Assembly: GCA_013290085.1 (NCBI GenBank)
Contig: JABCYS010000011.1
Span: 1 to 13,449, forward strand
Reading direction: 5' to 3'
DNA length: 13,449 bases
Origin: Candidatus Babelota bacterium
Lineage (GTDB): Bacteria > Dependentiae > Babeliae > Babeliales > JABCYS01
Shown piece by piece: positions 1 through 6,378 of the stretch; position 1 is the first letter of the stretch, and every line of letters begins with the position of its first letter. Under the pieces are notes generated by a model. The model did no database searches. It was given only the letters and a program-made list of their open reading frames with translations, and was not told the DNA's origin. The position numbers and the translations under genes were made by a program.

Positions 1-1
1 A

Positions 2-142
2 AACGCATCTTCCGCCCGAATTCAAAATGAGTTGTACGATGTCGTATTTCATCCCGAAAAGTTTCAGTTAGCTCTTGATCGCCTTAAGAGTATTCATGAA
101 AAAGCTCTAGGCGAAAAAAAAGCGGAAAAACTTATCGCCTAA
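2..142 (+). CDS. C-terminal end of an unidentified protein (possibly LpxB-like glycosyltransferase), partial
   Basis: An open frame enters from the left edge and ends at TAA 140-142, giving 46 residues that finish ...LGEKKAEKLIA. The fragment is helical and amphipathic. Its layout (an I-x-x-E-L helix, a 'hPekf' turn, a long helix and then A-L-G-x-x-x-A-x-x-x-A) resembles the last helices of GT-B glycosyltransferases. Lipid-A-disaccharide synthase LpxB, which ends in a similar 'LG..A...A' helix, is the best guess. No catalytic region is inside the window, so the identity is inference only. That the frame is coding is supported by its continuous reading from the edge and ordinary residue composition. 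Confidence 0.55.
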   Translation, partial: NASSARIQNELYDVVFHPEKFQLALDRLKSIHEKALGEKKAEKLIA

Positions 143-163
143 CTAAAAAGTTGGTCTTCGTTT

Positions 164-185
164 GGGCGCCGTACCCACGGCGCCC
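164..185. other. Strong GC-rich hairpin after the left-edge gene
   Basis: Nine perfect base pairs, GGGCGCCGT (164-172) with ACGGCGCCC (177-185), close a four-base ACCC loop. It begins 22 bases after the stop of the left-edge gene and lies 30 bases before a TTGACA box preceding the tRNA. There is no T-run on either side, so it is not a canonical intrinsic terminator. It may protect an mRNA 3' end, act with Rho, or be a weak terminator. It is clearly richer in GC than its surroundings. Confidence 0.6.
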
Positions 186-214
186 GCGGCTTACCACACA
201 GCTCATAACCATCG

Positions 215-241
215 TTGACAAAGAAAGCCCTTCTGTTACCT
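215..241 (+). promoter_or_regulatory. Possible promoter of tRNA-Gly
   Basis: A perfect -35 hexamer TTGACA (215-220) is followed after 15 bases by TTACCT (236-241), a weak -10. The tRNA starts 15 bases further on. The -35 is convincing, the spacing is short and the -10 poor, so the call is tentative. Confidence 0.3.
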
Positions 242-256
242 TTTCTCACATCAATC

Positions 257-332
257 GCGGGAATAGCTCAATTGGTAGAGCGTTGCCTTGCCAAGGCAAA
301 GGTCGCGGGTTCGAGTCCCGTTTCCCGCTCCA
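257..332 (+). tRNA. tRNA-Gly (anticodon GCC)
   Basis: A complete cloverleaf can be drawn by hand. The acceptor stem GCGGGAA (257-263) pairs with TTCCCGC (322-328). The D arm is GCTC-AATTGGTAGA-GC plus its closing bases. The anticodon stem TTGCC/GGCAA encloses loop TTGCCAA with anticodon GCC, which reads GGC and GGU glycine codons. The T arm has the conserved TTCGAGT loop. The discriminator base is T and the CCA end is encoded (330-332). There is no intron or variable arm. A Rho-independent terminator follows after 18 bases, so it is probably a single-gene transcript. Confidence 0.97.
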
Positions 333-350
333 AATTTTAGAGAGAATTCT

Positions 351-378
351 AAGGACCTTTAGTGGTCCTTCTTTATTT
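351..378 (+). terminator. Rho-independent terminator after tRNA-Gly
   Basis: A seven-base-pair stem, AAGGACC (351-357) with GGTCCTT (364-370), closes a six-base loop and is followed by CTTTATTT. It lies 18 bases after the tRNA 3' end and isolates the tRNA from the downstream Jag/mnmE unit. Confidence 0.75.
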
Positions 379-513
379 GAAAGTTCAGCAAAATTTGTTA
401 CTCTCAAAAAAGAGCAGTTTCCCCAGAGGATCTCTCCTTCTTAGGCCTCCTCGTAGCCATACCACGTAACAAAAAAACACCCCTCAATTAGAGATCGGAA
501 AGGTTTTTTATCA

Positions 514-1110
514 ATGAAATCAATTATTCAAGAAGCATCGTCTATTGCCAAAGCCATTGAACAAGGCTGGATCAAAGCGGGCAAACCAAAAGAATTTAAT
601 GTTAAAATCTACGAAGAAGCTGAAAAGAATTTCTTAGGCTTTACCACAAAAATGGCCAAGGTTGGCATTTTCTTTAGCGAACGACCATATAGTCGCGATA
701 GTCGCGATGGCCGCCGACCTCAACAACACACACCTCAACGCCGCCGCTTTCAACACCGTCGCGATGACCGACGTGATGACAGACGCGATAGCCGACCTGA
801 TGGTCGCCGTGACGATCGTCGAGATGACCGCCGTGATAGCCGTGATGAAGGCCATAGAGAAAAATGGTACAAGCCGCAAGAAGAACATCCTCAAGAACGT
901 CCGCACCAAGAAGGTCAGCCGCGCCGCCAAGATGAACGTCAACACGGCCCACGGCATGACCAACGCCAGCAGCACCCACGCCCAGAAGAACACAAGGGCG
1001 AGCAAGGTCAGCACCGTCAACAACGTCCTTATGAGCCGCGCTCTCAAGAAAAAGACCCTCATTCACCTGAGCCGTCTTCTCATGACCGCGACTCGGACTC
1101 AAACGAGTAA
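514..1110 (+). CDS. jag: Jag N-terminal-domain protein with long Arg/Asp-rich disordered tail
   Basis: Residues 1-55 match the Jag_N domain found in SpoIIIJ-associated proteins: an amphipathic helix, then V-K-I-Y-E-E-A-E-K-N-F-L-G-F and A-K-V. Known Jag proteins accompany the YidC membrane insertase and bind RNA through a KH and an R3H domain. Here neither domain is present. From about residue 58 to 198 the protein is low-complexity, first RRDDRRD-type repeats (80-112), then Gln/His/Pro/Glu-rich sequence, predicted by eye to be disordered and highly charged. No KH GxxG loop occurs in any frame of this stretch, so a simple frameshift does not hide one. The start ATG has a GGAAAGG ribosome site 10 bases upstream. 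mnmE follows 31 bases after the stop, the usual jag-mnmE neighbourhood, which supports the assignment. The tail could bind RNA through its arginines; that is inference. Confidence 0.8.
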   Translation: MKSIIQEASSIAKAIEQGWIKAGKPKEFNVKIYEEAEKNFLGFTTKMAKVGIFFSERPYSRDSRDGRRPQQHTPQRRRFQHRRDDRRDDRRDSRPDGRRDDRRDDRRDSRDEGHREKWYKPQEEHPQERPHQEGQPRRQDERQHGPRHDQRQQHPRPEEHKGEQGQHRQQRPYEPRSQEKDPHSPEPSSHDRDSDSNE

Positions 1111-1141
1111 CTAACGCCACTTACAGTATCCCTACCTTTGT

Positions 1142-2514
1142 ATGAGCATCATGTACGGCTTCGATCAAGAATCTATTATTGCACAATGTACACCGCGAGG
1201 TGCGGGCGCGCTTGCACTCTTGCGGCTCTCGGGCATTGATGCTTTAGAGATCGCCGATTCTTTTTGCAAACCAAGCTCGGGTAACAAAATAACTGCTCTG
1301 CCATCACACACCATCCATTACGGTACGGTCGTCGATCAAAGCGCCACGGTCATTGATCGCGTCATGTTTATTGTCATGCACGCGCCAAAACATTTACCAG
1401 TCAGAATACAGTAGAAATCACCTGCCATAATAATCAATTTATTATCGAAGCAATTATTGAACAGGCAATCGCCCACGGCGCTCGCTTAGCACAAGAAGGA
1501 GAATTTTCTAAACGCGCTTACTTGAATAACAAACTAGATCTCGTACAAGCGGAAGCTATCAATGAACTCATCCACGCCAACACACAGATGGGCCTTAAAA
1601 AATCACTGGCACAGCTGGAAGGAAGTTTTTCACAATGGATTGCAACGCTTGAGCAAGAACTATTCAAAGCACTTGCTCTCTCAGATGCAAGTTTTGAATT
1701 TATTGATGATGAAGTAAGCTTTGGCGACCAAATTCTTATAATTATCAACAATGCTCTTGCTACCATTGCCACCATCAAGAAAACTTTTAATCAGCAACAC
1801 CATATTCGCCAAGGAGTGCGCATTGCACTCATCGGTTCAGTCAATGCAGGCAAATCTTCTCTGTTCAATGCCCTACTTAATCGCAACCGCGCCATCGTTA
1901 CCCCGGTAGCCGGTACCACCCGTGATGCTTTGGAAGCGGGACTGTATCGCCATGGTATTTATTGGACACTTATTGATACCGCCGGCATACGACACACCGA
2001 TAATGCCATAGAGCAAGAAGGTATTGCTCGTTCGTATCAGGAAGCGCAGGCGGCAGATATCATTCTTCTGGTTAAGGACAGTTCTCGCCAGATAACGGAG
2101 CAGGAACAAAAAATTTACGAAGATATAGAACAACGGTATGCGCAAAAAATTATTCTCATGCACAATAAAAGTGATCTTGCTCAAGAACTGCCGCCCAACA
2201 CAACAGCTCTTCTGGTAAGTAACAACAACAAAGAGGCTATTCATCTGCTCGAAAAGACAATCGAAGATAAAGTTGAAAAACTTTTTACCGGCATGGAGTC
2301 ACCGTTCTTACTCAACCAACGACAATTTAATTTGGTGCTCTCGCTGGAAAAAAAATTACAAGCACTCACTGCCATGTTCTCGGGCACCATTGAATATGAA
2401 CTTATTTCGTATGAACTTAAAGAAGCGCTCACGTGCTTAAGCGAGCTTACCGGTCGATCAATAAGTGAACAGGGCATGGATACCGTATTTAGAAGTTTTT
2501 GCATCGGGAAGTAA
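1142..2514 (+). pseudogene. mnmE: tRNA uridine-5-carboxymethylaminomethyl modification GTPase MnmE, interrupted by a frameshift
   Basis: MnmE with MnmG modifies the wobble uridine of several tRNAs at C5, using GTP and a one-carbon unit from tetrahydrofolate. Codons 1-83 (1142-1390) give the N-terminal folate-binding domain, with I-A-Q-C-T-P-R-G and L-R-L-S-G. That frame then reads H-L-P-V-R-I-Q and stops at 1412-1414. The homologous sequence resumes in the -1 frame at 1390 (T-F-T-S-Q-N-T-V-E-I-T-C-H) and runs to 2514. Joined length is about 457 residues, normal for the family. The G domain is intact: P-loop GSVNAGKSS (about 232-240), GTTRD (258-262), DTAG (279-282), NKSD (343-346). The protein ends in the conserved FCIGK with the functional cysteine. 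The usual HGG after the folate-domain Cys-His is HNN here. The break sits in CCAAAACAT, where one more A would restore the frame. It may be a sequencing or assembly error, a real mutation, or -1 slippage. Apart from this point the gene looks under selection. No clear ribosome site precedes 1142. Confidence 0.9.
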
Positions 2515-2555
2515 CGGATCCCACAAACCACAACGTATCATTGTTTTTTGGCAAT

Positions 2556-2587
2556 AAAAAAGCCCCTTTTTCAAGGGGCCTTTTTTT
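2556..2587. terminator. Bidirectional Rho-independent terminator between mnmE and pal
   Basis: An A-run (2556-2561) is followed by GCCCCTT (2562-2568) paired with AAGGGGC (2573-2579) around a TTTC loop, then seven T (2581-2587). It is U-tailed when read on either strand. It can serve mnmE (stop 2514, + strand) and pal (stop 2603, - strand), which converge here. Confidence 0.9.
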
Positions 2588-2602
2588 AAATTGTGAGAAA
2601 CT

Positions 2603-3199
2603 TTAGGAAGCTAGTGGGAAGAGCTCAACACGACGGTTTGGTGCTTGAGCATTTTTATCACCACCAAGGATCACTGGCATTTCTGTACCACGACCAACTA
2701 CGGTAACTCTGTTGGCAGCTATACCTTCTGATTCAAGACGACGAGCAATTTCTTGCGCACGTTGTTCAGAGATTAATAAGTTGTAAGATTTTGATCCTGC
2801 TGAGTGACAAGCGTGTCCTTCAACAACAACTTTTTCACCTTTTGCTACAATTTTCTTAGCTTGTTTAACATCTGATTCAACTTGTTCTTGTTGATCAGCT
2901 CTTACGCCGTAACGGTCAAAGTCGAAATAGATTGGCTTGAATCCTTTTGCATCAGTTTCAGCAACCCAAGAAACTTCATCATTTTTAGCAACAGCTTGAG
3001 AACCATTTTTTAATTCATCTTCTAGAACAAACGCTTCTACTTCTTCATCAAAGAAACTGCTCTTTGCATCAGCGCTTGCGAGTGGAATGCTCATTGATTT
3101 GTCATCAGATCTTTTATTCTTTTTTTCTTTTTTATTAGTTTTCCCGCAACCACCTAAGACAAAAGGTACGAGAAGCGCGAGGGCGAAAAAATTTTTCAT
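2603..3199 (-). CDS. pal: Pal-like peptidoglycan-associated lipoprotein (OmpA C-terminal domain)
   Basis: Pal anchors the outer membrane to peptidoglycan and works with the Tol system. I chose the ATG at 3199 rather than the in-frame upstream one (3250) because an AAGGA lies 9 bases before it and the signal peptide then starts correctly. Residues 1-17 are a lipoprotein signal with lipobox V-L-G-G-C, so Cys18 should be lipidated. A Lys/Asp-rich linker (19-85) follows. The OmpA domain spans about 88-198: I-Y-F-D-F-D (90-95), V-V-V-E-G-H (124-129), Y-N (139-140), EQRAQEIARRL (145-155), V-G-R-G-T-E, and N-R-R-V-E (188-192). The family signature G-H-x-D-x-x-G, whose Asp contacts diaminopimelate, reads G-H-A-C-H-S-A-G here, one residue longer and without the Asp. 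The length of 198 is slightly above typical Pal. I see no tolB beside it. The gene is transcribed convergently with mnmE and shares its terminator. Confidence 0.88.
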   Translation of the reverse strand: MKNFFALALLVPFVLGGCGKTNKKEKKNKRSDDKSMSIPLASADAKSSFFDEEVEAFVLEDELKNGSQAVAKNDEVSWVAETDAKGFKPIYFDFDRYGVRADQQEQVESDVKQAKKIVAKGEKVVVEGHACHSAGSKSYNLLISEQRAQEIARRLESEGIAANRVTVVGRGTEMPVILGGDKNAQAPNRRVELFPLAS

Positions 3200-3452
3200 A
3201 GATACATTCCTTGGGATAAAAAGTGATACTTGCGAAGCAGAAGGTAGCACACTTTTTCACATCTTTCTAGAGAGCAAGTTTCTAGCTCCACCGAGAAATT
3301 AAATTGCATGCACATTTTTCGAAGAAAGAAAATATTTTTTAACATATTCTCAATATACTAAAAACAAAAGCTCCTCGCATCAGACTTGCATAACCATTGT
3401 CTGCTTCTACGAATTTTTCGTATTCTTCTGCAATTCGCGTTCTATTGAAAGA

Positions 3453-3845
3453 TTACTCGCTGGCGACTGCTGAGCCTTTAAGAACAAGTTTTTCACCACT
3501 GCCTAAGAGTTTGCCCTCTTGCGCAATGTGTACGGTTCCTTGATGTGAAAGCGTATAGCGACCTGTGCTTAAACCTAGTGACGCTGCCGAAACTTCATAA
3601 TTTTCATTGTTTTTTGTGTGGTATTTGTAGGACCTTCCAATCCAAGGCAAACTTCCCCAAAGAGCGTTCTTCGCGCTCAGACTCTTTGTCTTTTCTTTGC
3701 CGGATTTGGTTTTATAAATGGTAAGGGTAACACGTTTGTCAGAATCATTAATAAAAGTCACCGAGCCTCCCTTAGACCCATGGGCAACCACATGCGCTGA
3801 AATACCAACAACAGCAAGCGCCACCACTAAACTTTTTCTTTTCAT
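3453..3845 (-). CDS. Small exported protein of unknown function, paralog of the gene at 3914-4378
   Basis: I do not recognise this 130-residue protein. The start at 3845 is chosen over the longer in-frame ORF (3896) because AAAGGA lies just upstream and a clean signal peptide begins there: M-K-R-K, a hydrophobic core L-V-V-A-L-A-V-V-G-I-S-A, and a likely cleavage after V-V-A (residue 21). The mature part is basic and strand-rich: V-T-F-I-N-D (29-34), then alternating hydrophobic stretches, G-L-S-T-G-R-Y-T-L (91-99), G-T-V-H-I (103-107) and G-S-G-E-K-L-V-L (115-122). There are no cysteines, so a small periplasmic or secreted beta-sandwich is plausible. The upstream gene's protein aligns along almost the whole length and its signal-peptide DNA is nearly identical, indicating tandem duplication. 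It probably has its own promoter in the 68-base gap. Confidence 0.8.
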   Translation of the reverse strand: MKRKSLVVALAVVGISAHVVAHGSKGGSVTFINDSDKRVTLTIYKTKSGKEKTKSLSAKNALWGSLPWIGRSYKYHTKNNENYEVSAASLGLSTGRYTLSHQGTVHIAQEGKLLGSGEKLVLKGSAVASE

Positions 3846-3874
3846 ACGACTTTCCTTTCTTTCAGTGAATACAA

Positions 3875-3903
3875 ATTTTAAATCCTTGTCCCGCACTATT
3901 CAA
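3875..3903 (-). promoter_or_regulatory. Sigma70-type promoter before the exported-protein gene at 3845
   Basis: Read on the minus strand, TTGAAT (3903-3898) is followed after exactly 17 bases by TAAAAT (3880-3875). That is 4/6 and 5/6 matches to consensus. The start codon lies about 30 bases downstream, with AAAGGA in between. It suggests the downstream paralog is not simply read through from its neighbour. Confidence 0.5.
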
Positions 3904-3913
3904 AAAGAGTCAA

Positions 3914-4378
3914 TCAAAAAATTCTTGACCAAAAACTCTTCTTTTCTTTTTCTGTCGCCCAGGATGGCTGACCTAAAATTGACTGTTGGACATACGCCCC
4001 TTCGTCTGCATCCCCTTCTTTGTTCCCAACAAAATCAAGTTTGTCTTCCCCTATCAAAAACTTGGCACGCACAATACGTATTGTTCCCCTATCTCTATCT
4101 TTACGAAGATAGAATTTGTATACACCTGTTTTTAAGCCATCCTCATCTGTTTCCCTTGCTTCAATGCCATATTTAATGTCTTTTTTAACAAGGAATTCAT
4201 AAGACTCCCCTGTCCCAAGAGTCTTGCGGATCACCCCTTTTTTATCATGAATGGAAAAGGTAACATCCGATTGTTCATCATCATTGATAAAGGTCACGTA
4301 TCTGTTGGCTTTTTTCGCAACTGCATACCCGGAAAAACCAACAACAGCAAGCGCAACTACTAAACCTCGTCTTTTCAT
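3914..4378 (-). CDS. Small exported protein of unknown function, paralog of the gene at 3453-3845
   Basis: This is a 154-residue protein I cannot assign. The ATG at 4378 is preceded by a strong TAGGAG six bases upstream. The signal peptide M-K-R-R-G-L-V-V-A-L-A-V-V-G-F-S-G-Y-A-V-A should be cleaved after A-V-A (residue 21). The mature protein begins with basic residues and V-T-F-I-N-D (28-33), continues V-T-F-S-I, G-L-K-T-G-V-Y-K-F, G-T-I-R-I-V and L-I-G-E-D-K-L, each with a counterpart in the neighbouring gene. It then adds a C-terminal extension of about 30 residues (G-D-A-D-E-G-A-Y-V to the end) that the paralog lacks. It has no cysteines and many charged residues. It is best described as a lineage-specific secreted or periplasmic protein; an interaction role is speculation. 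Confidence 0.8.
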   Translation of the reverse strand: MKRRGLVVALAVVGFSGYAVAKKANRYVTFINDDEQSDVTFSIHDKKGVIRKTLGTGESYEFLVKKDIKYGIEARETDEDGLKTGVYKFYLRKDRDRGTIRIVRAKFLIGEDKLDFVGNKEGDADEGAYVQQSILGQPSWATEKEKKSFWSRIF

Positions 4379-4416
4379 ACAAACTCCTACCTTTTGTGTT
4401 AAATCTTATTTATGGT

Positions 4417-4446
4417 AAAGTAAGAATATTATTTAACTCAAGTCAA
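4417..4446 (-). promoter_or_regulatory. Possible promoter of the exported-protein gene at 4378
   Basis: On the minus strand TTGACT (4446-4441) is followed after 18 bases by TACTTT (4422-4417). The -35 is 5/6, the -10 only 3/6. It lies in the AT-rich 286-base divergent region between this gene and rng (4379-4664), where I see no other gene. Confidence 0.35.
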
Positions 4447-4597
4447 GAATCTTCAGAGAAACAATTTCAAGCTTATTTTCCTCGCCACCATTTCAATACG
4501 AATCAAGTCCGCAGCAAATCTTCTCGCCAAAAAGCTCTATTTCCTGATAAAAAAGAGGTCTGAAGGCCCAATCCTTCTACTTGCCTCCATTATGAGG

Positions 4598-4603
4598 TAT
4601 ATT
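4598..4603 (+). promoter_or_regulatory. Possible -10 element upstream of rng
   Basis: TATATT lies 61 bases before the rng ATG, with a poor -35 (TTCTAC, 4575-4580) 17 bases upstream. This is the best candidate in the rightward half of the divergent 4379-4664 region, but weak. Confidence 0.25.
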
Positions 4604-4664
4604 GGTTAAAAAAGAGCTCCAGTAGTACAAAAAAATATTAAATTTTTAGGTTTCAAAATACACA

Positions 4665-6197
4665 ATGAAAAAAATACTCATCAATGATAGCGCCTGGCAA
4701 ACCCGCGTCGCTATTACCCGCAATAAAGACGATCTCCAAAACATTTATCTCGCTCCTCATTCGCAAGAAAGCCTTGAAAGAACTTACTTTAAAGGTCACG
4801 TCTCTTCTGTGTTACCCGGCATACAAACAGCCTTTGTTGATATTGGCCAGGAAAAGGCGGGGTTTTTACACATTTCTGAAATTGATCGTGAACTTGCCGC
4901 TGAAAAAATGGGACTTTTCCAGGACAGTGAGGTCTCGCCCACCCGCCCCGAACAACCACGGCCTACACGAAAAGCCATGGATATCAGCAAAATTCTTAAG
5001 GAGGGAACCCCCATTCTGGTGCAGGTAAGCAAAGAACCTATTTATGAAAAGGGCGCCAAACTTACCACCTGTTTTACCCTGCCTGGGCGCTTTATTGTTC
5101 TTATGCCAAGCATTCCTCGCATCGGCATATCAAAAAAAATAGAGTCTCGCGAAGAACGAGCCCGCCTGAGAGACATCCTAACCCGTCGTCTTCCTGAAGG
5201 CATGGGAGCCATTATTAGAACATCATCCGAAAGTGCTGATGAGGCAGCAATCGCTAAAGACGTTGCATTTCTGGTGCATACCTGGCACTCCATCTTAAAA
5301 AAATTTGAAAAAGCCAAGCCACGTGAAAAACTGTATGAAGATCTAGATCTTGCACTGGCGATTGTGCGCGACAACCTTGATGATGATGTTGAAGAGATCA
5401 TTTCAGATAGCAAGGAAACGCAAGATCGTATTTATCGCTTTGTAAAAAACATTGCTCCTGAATACGCCAACAAAGTTAAGTATTACGAAGGGCCGCCGGA
5501 ATTATTTGATCGCTACGACCTTGAAAGCCAAATAACTGCCGCCTTACAAAAAAAGGTACGGCTCCGTTCAGGCGGATCAATTGTTATTGAGGCAACTGAG
5601 GCGATGACGGTTGTTGACGTTAACACCGGTCGCTTTACGGGAAAATCAAACCTTGAAGAAACTATTTTGAAAACAAATCTGGAAGCAGCAGAAGAAGTTG
5701 CTCGCCAGTTGCGCTTACGCAACATAGGCGGACTCATTGTTATCGACTTTATCGATATGGCTACTCCAGCAAACCGTCAACGCCTATTTAAGCATTTTGA
5801 AAAAACACTGAAAGAACGTGATAAGTTCCAATCAGTCGTTCTTAAAGTTTCTGAATTCGGCCTGGTACAAATGACTCGTAAAAGGTCGGGCAAAACGCTC
5901 ATGCAACAACTGACTGAGGACTGTTCTTGTTGCCACGGCCTTGGTTTTGTTCGTTCGTTGCAAACCGAAGCTTTTAACGCCTTACAAAAAGTCGAAGCGA
6001 TTTTGAAATACGGCAAAACAAGTGGGGATGTTATTTTCTCCGTTAACGCTGACGTGTTTGAATACCTCTCAACGGTTGAATATGATTCCATTCTGAAACT
6101 GGAAAAGCAGTTTACCCGTAAGGTTATTTTGCAAGGGTCTGAGGCTCTTGAGCTTGATCAGGTAGACATCCAGCACGGCAGGTCAATCGCGGACTAG
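4665..6197 (+). CDS. rng: Ribonuclease G (RNase E/G family endoribonuclease)
   Basis: This enzyme cuts single-stranded, AU-rich RNA in rRNA maturation and mRNA decay. The 510 residues match RNase G in length and order; the long RNase E scaffold tail is absent. An N-terminal S1 domain spans about 38-125 (G-H-V-S-S-V-L-P-G-I-Q-T-A-F-V-D-I-G), interrupted by a Pro/Arg-rich loop (88-103), as in other RNase G. The 5'-sensor/RNase H-like part holds I-P-R-I-G-I-S-K-K-I-E-S. The catalytic DNase I-like domain carries the two magnesium-binding aspartates, D318 in V-V-D-V-N-T-G-R-F and D361 in V-I-D-F-I-D-M, 43 residues apart as in the E. coli family member. The zinc-link that joins dimers is C-S-C-C-H-G-L-G (420-427), with Ser replacing the usual Pro after the first Cys. 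Only a weak TTAGG precedes the ATG, 14 bases away. It is monocistronic by position. Confidence 0.95.
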   Translation: MKKILINDSAWQTRVAITRNKDDLQNIYLAPHSQESLERTYFKGHVSSVLPGIQTAFVDIGQEKAGFLHISEIDRELAAEKMGLFQDSEVSPTRPEQPRPTRKAMDISKILKEGTPILVQVSKEPIYEKGAKLTTCFTLPGRFIVLMPSIPRIGISKKIESREERARLRDILTRRLPEGMGAIIRTSSESADEAAIAKDVAFLVHTWHSILKKFEKAKPREKLYEDLDLALAIVRDNLDDDVEEIISDSKETQDRIYRFVKNIAPEYANKVKYYEGPPELFDRYDLESQITAALQKKVRLRSGGSIVIEATEAMTVVDVNTGRFTGKSNLEETILKTNLEAAEEVARQLRLRNIGGLIVIDFIDMATPANRQRLFKHFEKTLKERDKFQSVVLKVSEFGLVQMTRKRSGKTLMQQLTEDCSCCHGLGFVRSLQTEAFNALQKVEAILKYGKTSGDVIFSVNADVFEYLSTVEYDSILKLEKQFTRKVILQGSEALELDQVDIQHGRSIAD

Positions 6198-6301
6198 CCA
6201 CTAGCCCGTACCTGGGGTTTTTGCCCTCCATTCAAGCCAACAAAAATGTTCTCATTACCCACGGCAACATACCTGTTCTTGGTACCAAAAAATTAAATCA
6301 A

Positions 6302-6310
6302 TGCTATGCT
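6302..6310 (+). promoter_or_regulatory. Possible extended -10 promoter of gatB
   Basis: TGC followed by TATGCT forms an extended -10 element, 68 bases before the gatB GTG. A -35 is not obvious: TTGGTA at 6279-6284 is 20 bases away. The 181-base rng-gatB gap shows no clear terminator for rng. Confidence 0.3.
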
Positions 6311-6378
6311 AATCACGCATTTTTGAAAGCCGTTCGCTTGTAAATTCAACGACTAGAAAGTCACTGAAAGGATTTTTT

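Noticed and set aside
151..444. 97-codon open frame across the tRNA-Gly region
   Set aside because: It spans the tRNA and its terminator and has no ribosome site; a chance frame.
634..1120. Several long overlapping open frames on both strands across the Jag tail
   Set aside because: They arise from the repetitive CGC/GAC/GAT codons of the Arg/Asp-rich tail. They lack ribosome sites and recognisable domains; the + frame from 514 alone has a start signal and a known domain.
3408..3422. Small inverted repeat TACGAA-TTT-TTCGTA downstream of the exported-protein gene
   Set aside because: Six AT-rich pairs only, more than 30 bases beyond the stop of the gene at 3453 on the minus strand; could be a weak terminator or operator, but I cannot support either.
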